Part shown: positions 58,104-64,000 of the stretch, one piece after another | How positions within the stretch are numbered: the stretch's first letter is position 1 | How the letters are laid out: every line of letters starts with the position of its first letter | Source: Podarcis raffonei | Taxonomy: Eukaryota > Chordata > Lepidosauria > Squamata > Lacertidae | NCBI RefSeq assembly: GCF_027172205.1 | Contig: NC_070614.1 | Location: forward strand, 32,540,001 to 32,604,000 | DNA length: 64,000 nucleotides | Direction of reading: 5' to 3' | Made by a program: the position numbers and the translations under genes | The notes under the pieces: generated by a model | What the model saw: the letters and a program-made list of their open reading frames with translations, nothing else | What the model was told of the DNA's origin: nothing | Database searches by the model: none

Positions 58104-58625
58104 TACCCGCTCTTCACCCTAAGGTCACAGGATGGGTTACAAGATTTAAAAAAACAACATGAAAAACAGTTTAAAATGACTTATAACCACAAAAATGAGG
58201 CGGGTCCTAAAAATATACACGTCAAATGTCAAAGACCAGGATAAAGAAATGTGTATCCAGCATTTGTTTGAAGCTGTATAATGAAGGTGCCAGATGCACC
58301 TTTGCTGCTCCTGCTAGCCTGAGGCTGCGTTAAAAAGGATAGTCTGCCCTGTGTATGTTTGTTTAATTGCTGTTCACATTATTCTATTCACTCCCCAAGT
58401 GTGCACTCTTTGCAGTGTAAAATAGAATTAGCTGGCTTTTGGATGTTTCACTCAACAATAACACTCTTGAAAGAAATCAGAGGGAAATGTTAATATTGTA
58501 ATGCGCCCCTTTCCCTTTGCATCTCCTCCACACAGTCACTGCTAGTTAGCTGGTCATCAGTGGACCGTGGTGTATTAATACAGAGTGACAGGTCTGTGTG
58601 TGAGAGGGGGGGTTGTCAGCAGAGC

Positions 58626-58700
58626 AGTGGCATAGCGTGGGGGGTGCAGGGGGGCCGGCCAACCGGGCGCAACATCTGGGGGGGGCGCTCGCACTCACAG
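58626..58700. mobile_element. hAT-like MITE end fragment
   Basis: CAGTGGCATAGCGTGGGGGG matches the terminus of the element at 10918-11226. The rest is missing, and L1 ORF2 begins soon after. Confidence 0.45.
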
Positions 58701-58734
58701 CTCTCTGCCCCCTGCTAAAATCCATGGGTTAGTC

Positions 58735-60009
58735 AGCAAACATAATGTTATGACCAATATCTTGTGCCCATTTAATCATTGCAGATTTAACCGTTTCATC
58801 CTGCGTATTCCATTTTAACAGCAAGTTATACATTCTTGAAAGTATCTTAGTTTTGGGATCTAACAGTTCTGTTCCCAATTTTGATTTTTCCACCTGGAAG
58901 CCAATTTTTTTGTCCAAATTATAGGCCTCTCTTATTTGATAATAATGAAGCCAGTCTCGCACTTTATCTTTTAATTTCTCAAAGTTCTGCAATTTCAATT
59001 TCTCTCCTTCTTGTTCCAATATTTCCCAATATTTCAGCCATTTGGCCTCCATATTGAGCTTTTTCTGAGCCTTTGCTTCCATTGGTGACAACCACCTTGG
59101 GGTTTTATTTTCCAATAAGTCTTTGTATCTTATCCAGACATTGAACAATGCTTTCCTGACAATATGGTTTTTAAATGCTTTATGTGCTTTAACCTTGTCG
59201 TACCACAAATATGCATGCCACCCAAAAACATTATTAAAACCTTCCAAATCCAAAATGTCTGTGTTCTCAAGAAGCAGCCAGTCTTTCAACCAGCAGAATG
59301 CTGCTGATTCATAGTAAAGTTTAAGGTCTGGCAGGGCAAATCCGCCTCTTTCCTTTGCATCAGTTAATATTTCAAATTTTATTCTGGGCTTCTTGCCCTG
59401 CCAGACAAATCTAGAAATGTCTCTCTGCCACTTCTTGAAACAGTCCATCTTGTCCAAAATTTGCAATGATTGAAACAGAAATAACATTTTTGGCAATACA
59501 TTCATCTTTATAGCTGCAATTCGACCCAACAAGGAAAGCTTCAAATTTGACCATATTTCTAAGTCTTTTTTCACTTCTGTCCAACATTTCTCATAGTTAT
59601 CTTTAAATAAATTTAAGTTCTTAGCAGTCATATTAACCCCCAGATATTTTACTTTCTTAACTAATGTTAAACCTGTCTCCTTCTGAAACCTCTCTTTCTC
59701 AATCAGTGTTAAATTTTTCTCAAGAACTTTAGTTTTTGACTTGTTCAGCTTAAATCCTGCCACATGACCAAATTCTTGAATCAGTTCTAATACTCTTTTC
59801 GTACTAGATTCTGGCTCCTGTAACGTCAAAACTAGGTCATCTGCAAAAGCTTTCAATTTGTATTGTTTGGCTCCGACCTGGATACCTTTAATCAGACGGT
59901 CCCTTCTAATCATATTTAGCAAAACCTCCAGGACCGAAATAAAAAGTAATGGGGAAATTGGGCAGCCTTGTCGTGTACCTTTCTCTATCTTAAATTCCTC
60001 TGTCATCAC
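58735..60009 (-). mobile_element. L1 ORF2 segment lacking both ends
   Basis: The frame 60009-58729 (426 codons) is uninterrupted L1 reverse transcriptase to thumb region: GTRQGCPISPLLF, the catalytic FADDLVLTL, GFKLNKSKTKVL, GGFALPDLKLYYESAAFCWL. The 5' truncation is ordinary. However, no C-terminal Cys-rich part, 3' UTR or poly(A) follows at the low-coordinate end, which is unusual for an L1 insertion. It is well preserved compared with the copy at 173-1800. Confidence 0.9.
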
Positions 60010-60189
60010 ATCACATTATTTTCTGTTAATCAATGAAGGCAAAATATTGAGTGTGTTCTGCTAAGAGTTGTGAAGTTGCATGTGCTTAGAATATCTTGTT
60101 TTCCACCCAGGAGCTCAAGGTTTATGAATTATTCTCCCCTTTCCCTTTTATCATTGCAACAGGCAGGCTTTCCTAAATTTATATACGTA

Positions 60190-60465
60190 CATACCCTCCA
60201 ACATTTCTCCAATGAAAATAGGGATGTCCCATTCCATAATGATAATTTTACTATTTATACTCCACACATCTTACTGGGTTGCCCCAGCTGCTTCCAACAT
60301 ATATAAAAACATAATAAAACATTAAACATGAAAAACTTCCCTATACAGGATTTCCTTCAGACAGCTCGGGGGTCGTATAACTCCATCCCCACCAACATTT
60401 CTCCAATGAAAATAGGGATATCTCTGGAAAATAGGGACTCTTGGAAGGTCTGTATGTATATAGAA
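60190..60465. repeat. Composite repeat (outer repeat plus L2-type tail), copy 2
   Basis: Same order and joints as 28735-29085: CCCTCCAACATTTCTCCAAT, GGATGTCCCATTCCATAATG, reversed L2-like tail, then AACATTTCTCCAATGAAAAT again. Confidence 0.55.
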
Positions 60466-61490
60466 GTAGCTCCAAATCAAGTAAATCAATAAAAAATACT
60501 TAACTAACTCAGGTTCTGCCACCCCAAACCCCATGCTACACTCATGCTGGCTACACCCATGCTTGTGTGGCAGTGGTACTCAGCCCAGGAAATCCTGCTG
60601 GCATCCCTGGTTGAATGTCCCTTCTCAGTGAAACTTGACTAGCACTTCTAACTCTTAGATCCCAGGTGAAAACACTGGCATATAATGGAAAGGGGGCATA
60701 ATGATGGCAGCAACCATATTTTTCTCCCTGGAAGAGAAGGCAACTGTGGCCTTATTAAGAACACCCAGACTTTCAGCCTGCTTGGACCACCTGTTACAAG
60801 TCTGTGTGTATGCTGAGGTGAGGGAGAAAATATGAGGCATTAAATCACAGCTTGGATTTATCTTGTAAAACTAGGTTTTTAAAAGAATCTTTGGAAATTC
60901 TGCCGAGTCCACCTGAGAAAGCACCACTGAAGAAGTTGAGACTCTTCCATCCAATGCCACATGGAGTTTCTTTCAACTTCTTCATAACCGTTCAATTTAT
61001 GTAGCTGTTAGCGTTCCTTTTTCAAGAACTGTTATATAGCCTTTAGGTTATGTACAGATACATAAGAAGAGCATTGCTGGATCAAACCAAAGGCCTTTCT
61101 AGCCTAGCTTTCTGTTCTCACTGTGTCCAACCGCAAGATACATGTTTGAAGCCCACAAGCTGAAGCAGAGTGCAAGAGCAGATACCCTTCTCTGCAGACA
61201 TAGTGACCACATTACAGGCAGAGATGAGTCTGGATAGTATGTGTTTGCACAAGCTATTAAAAAAATTATTATGCTAATGGGTTAAACAGTATGTTAACGA
61301 AAACCTCAAAGGAAAAGAAAAAATGAGCGAATGTCCCAAAATAAATGTTATGCTGTAGCAATGTGGTCAGTTCTACAATCAGCCTAAAATACATTCTGAA
61401 GTTTGTTTTTTACTGTTCCCCTTCTGAGGGTTTTGCCAACACAACTTTCATACTTTCTCCTAATCCATGTAATTAGTGAGATTTAGGTAT
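60466..61490. other. No gene recognised
   Basis: Contains at about 61050-61200 a diverged copy of the repeat also seen at 49775-49925 (CTGGATCANACCAAAGG). No coding evidence. Confidence 0.35.
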
Positions 61491-61499
61491 TGTTATTAT

Positions 61500-61620
61500 T
61501 ACTATTAATTATTTATTCAATTTATATACCGCCCTTTATCTAAAGATCCCAGGGTGGTGTACAACATTAAAACATTAAAAATACATTACAGAACATCAAT
61601 GATAAAAACATAGTAAAAAG
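61500..61620 (-). mobile_element. L2-like LINE 3' tail fragment
   Basis: TTATATACCGCCCTTTATCT and CCCAGGGTGGTGTACAAC are the reverse of a LINE tail that ends in an A/T-rich repeat. Confidence 0.45.
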
Positions 61621-62120
61621 CACATTGACATGAGCCTGAAATGAGAAACTACCTGACAGACAGGTAAGCTTCCTATTAAAATCCGGCTGCGTGAGCTGCT
61701 CCCTCCATCCCAGTGAGACTCCTCCTGCAGGTCTTGCTGTTTAGGGATGTTCCTGTCACAGGTGGATGGAGGCACATAGTGTTGAAGTGCGTCATGATGG
61801 ACCAGCAAGGCTTTGGCACCAAGGTCATGCTTGATAGTTGCCTGTTTGTACATATGGCCCATGATGGCCCTAATGGCTTATTTGGCCAATAGGCCTATGG
61901 GACACGTTTATCTTTTGGTTAATCAGGATTCCTCAGCACTGATGCAGTTTCAATTTGGGGCAGTGTTGCCCCAGGCCCTACATCACCAGACGATGTGAGA
62001 GTTTGGAATGCATTCATTCCATATTGGAGCCATGGATGTGGCTTGATGGGCATCCCTACAGATCTTATCAAGGACATCAAGAGATGGCATTCCAGTGTTT
62101 ACAAGTTACATGTTAGGTAC

Positions 62121-62528
62121 TGTCAGCGCTGCCCAAGGTCCCAGCTCACACAAGACCAACGCTGCTTCTTGCTCAAGTTTAAAAGTCTTTATTGAAGTTC
62201 AGTCTCATTTCCAGACGTGCAGCGCGCAACGCTACATCTATCCGTCAGACCGTAGAAGTCCCATCTGAATCTCCGCCCCCCTGACACCAGCTTAAGATTC
62301 TAGCTTTACTCCACCTTTTCCTCTGTTCCTTCTTTCTCTGGGTCCTTCTGCTAGTCGGAGTCTCTGCCCTCCGAGATTCTTCTGACGCTGATTCTCCCGA
62401 CTCCTCCCCCCCCCCTCTTTCGGGCTTTAGGACCTGGCTCCCAATCCGGGTTTTCTGCTGTCCCGCGCTCCTCCACATTTGAACTTGGCGCGCGCGCGCA
62501 GCCTCCCACTTTCCTTCTGACCGTTACA
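62121..62528 (-). repeat. 3' LTR of the Ty3/Gypsy element
   Basis: 408 bp with TG...CA termini in both readings, a polyadenylation signal, and a purine-rich stretch on the minus strand just internal to it (GAAAGGGGGAG). Confidence 0.7.
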
Positions 62529-64000
62529 CTTGTGTCACTGCTCCCCCTTTCGGGGAGGCTAGCTGGACCTGGCCTTCCCTCCTTCTCCCCACTCCCCGAT
62601 GGAGGAGAAGATGGTCCTGACTCACGTGACTCTTCCCCCCCACTGTGCTCTGGTGGGGAAACTGGCCCTACTCCTCCGCTACTCCTTTGGGACTCCCCTC
62701 TGGTTCCTTGTTTATGGATCGTCCCCTCTGGGATTCGCCTCGCCCTTACCATAGGCGCCCTCTCCTGGGAATCTTCTGATTCGCTGGAGAAGCTCATGGA
62801 ATCTCTCGGTCCACTGTCATATTCCCCTACGCTCCCCTCTGATTCCTCTCCTCCGCTCTCTATCTGCTCTCTCCCCTGCTCTTCTGCTCCTGAGCCTCTG
62901 ACATCCATCCCCCCCTCGAAGCCCCCCCTTCCCCCCTCCCCCTCTTCGGGTGTGGGTTCCAGGTGCTCCAGCGCTGGGGGTGTGAGTGCTGGCTTCTGTT
63001 CTCTCCCCCTGGTGTGCAACCGGCCCGCGGGATCAGGCCCCCCCACGATGGGTTCGTCGACGTCGACTTCCCCTGCTTCCATTTCTCTGCTGTCGTGCTC
63101 AAAACCAAGATCCTCCCCCCACACGTCCATGTCCTCCTCTCCACCCGGTCCCTCGGGTGAGGCTGTGTGCAAGGGCCCCCTCAGCAGTTCCCTGCTCCAC
63201 CCCACTTCTGGTTGAGTGTCCCACCAATAGGAGCGGTCCGTGGCAAACCCCGAGAGCGACCCCTCCGGGGAGCTCATCCCCGGCGTCGGCTCCTCATCTG
63301 AGGAGAAACCTTGGAACGTGCTGGCTGACAGTGTGGGTGTGAAAAGCCAGTCGTCGAAATACTCCGCCGGCATGGGTCTGTGTGGGAAGATCGAATGGAA
63401 CTCGTCTTTGAGATAGTGCTCCTCCACGGCGTAGCAAGGCACCCACTCGTTGGCGCTGGCCGGAGTACCCTCCCTGGCGAGGAGATATTCAACTCCCTCT
63501 TCCCCCCATCTGGAGTCCAAAATCTCTGTGACCTCGTTGAGTGGCGTCGCCCTCTGTGGTCCCTCCCCTGTTGGCGATGGGCTACGTGGAGCTGGTGCGT
63601 TCCCTGGCGCCTGAAACCTGTGGGGCGCCTTGTAAGGCGTGAGCACTGACCTGTGAAAGACTGGGTGCATTCTGGAGCCCTCCGGGAGTGTCAACCGGTA
63701 GGCCACTGGATTGATTTGTGCCGCGACCTGGTAAGGTCCCAGCTGCTTGTGTCCTAGCTTCCTCTTAGCTAGCGTTCTGGCCGGCACTGCCTGAGCTGCT
63801 AACCAGACCCAGTCCCCTACCTGTATGTCTTCCCCAACCCTCCTGTGCCTGTCTGCCTGCATCTTGTAGGCGTGTTTCGCGAGTTCCAAGTGCCTTCGGA
63901 GTTGCTCATGGACCTCCTGTAACTCTGCGGCTAAGTGCTCTGCCCCCCGTGGCTCCCCCTCTGCCTCGGTCTCCAACCCCGGGAAGGTTCTGGGGTGGCG
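62121..64000 (-). mobile_element. Ty3/Gypsy chromodomain retrotransposon, 3' part, runs off the window
   Basis: Minus-strand LTR retrotransposon. The 3' LTR is 62121-62528 (TG...CA ends; AATAAA signal at 62193-62188). Internal to it, a long frame (about 63976 to inside the LTR) codes for the end of Pol: the integrase C-terminal region (DRHRRVGEDIQVGDWVWL, GPYQVAAQINPVAYRLTLPE, MHPVFHRSVLTPY), a chromodomain-like stretch (EVTEILDSRW) and a long acidic, proline-rich tail. Gag, protease, RT and the other LTR lie beyond the right edge. I see no obvious break in the visible part; wholeness cannot be judged. It is treated as a fossil copy. Confidence 0.88.

Noticed and set aside
62532-63215. Plus-strand 227-codon serine/proline-rich frame
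   Set aside because: Antisense of the Gypsy element's acidic tail; low-complexity composition explains the open frame.

Overview
The window looks like nuclear DNA of a squamate reptile (lizard or snake). The basis is an intact vomeronasal type-2 receptor (V2R) gene, a Sauria-type SINE and a BovB tail, alongside CR1, L2 and L1 LINEs and many small Tigger-like elements with TA target sites. No species call is made. Genes are split into short exons with canonical GT-AG sites, so most open reading frames visible in six-frame translation are transposon remnants or noise.

Left part (1-12.8 kb): repeats surround a minus-strand gene of which I can see a stalk exon, a membrane exon and a cytoplasmic exon (4343 down to 2424). 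Its ectodomain exons were not found. A CR1 LINE sits inside a small TA-flanked DNA element (8197-10396). Two more inverted-repeat elements follow.

Middle (12.8-41.4 kb): two plus-strand immune-type membrane proteins. The first (12867-19626) has one Ig domain, three very short stalk exons, a membrane exon and a tail with tyrosine motifs. The second (25576-41145) is a butyrophilin-like gene: IgV, IgC, membrane exon, seven 21-27 nt mini-exons and a B30.2/SPRY exon. Its introns have been swollen by an L1 relative with only an ORF1-like frame, two long L2 copies and MITEs. Signal-peptide exons were not identified for either gene.

Right part (41.4-64 kb): a Tigger/pogo-like DNA transposon (42396-44893) carries an open transposase frame preceded by 144-bp tandem repeats. 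A six-exon V2R gene with consistent splice phases (46145-54717, 874 codons plus stop) follows. Then come a Sauria SINE with target duplications, an L1-derived element without ORF2, an L1 ORF2 piece, and at the right edge the 3' part of a Ty3/Gypsy chromodomain element with its LTR.

How the genes relate: the three Ig/butyrophilin-type genes look like a cluster of immune cell-surface receptors, and the V2R is a chemosensory receptor next to it. Nothing shows that they act in one pathway. The most noteworthy items are the mini-exon-built tail of the butyrophilin-like gene, the possible tail switch in the Ig receptor, the transposase PIP-box-like motif with the internal tandem array, and several nested or internally shortened retroelements whose order of insertion can be read directly.
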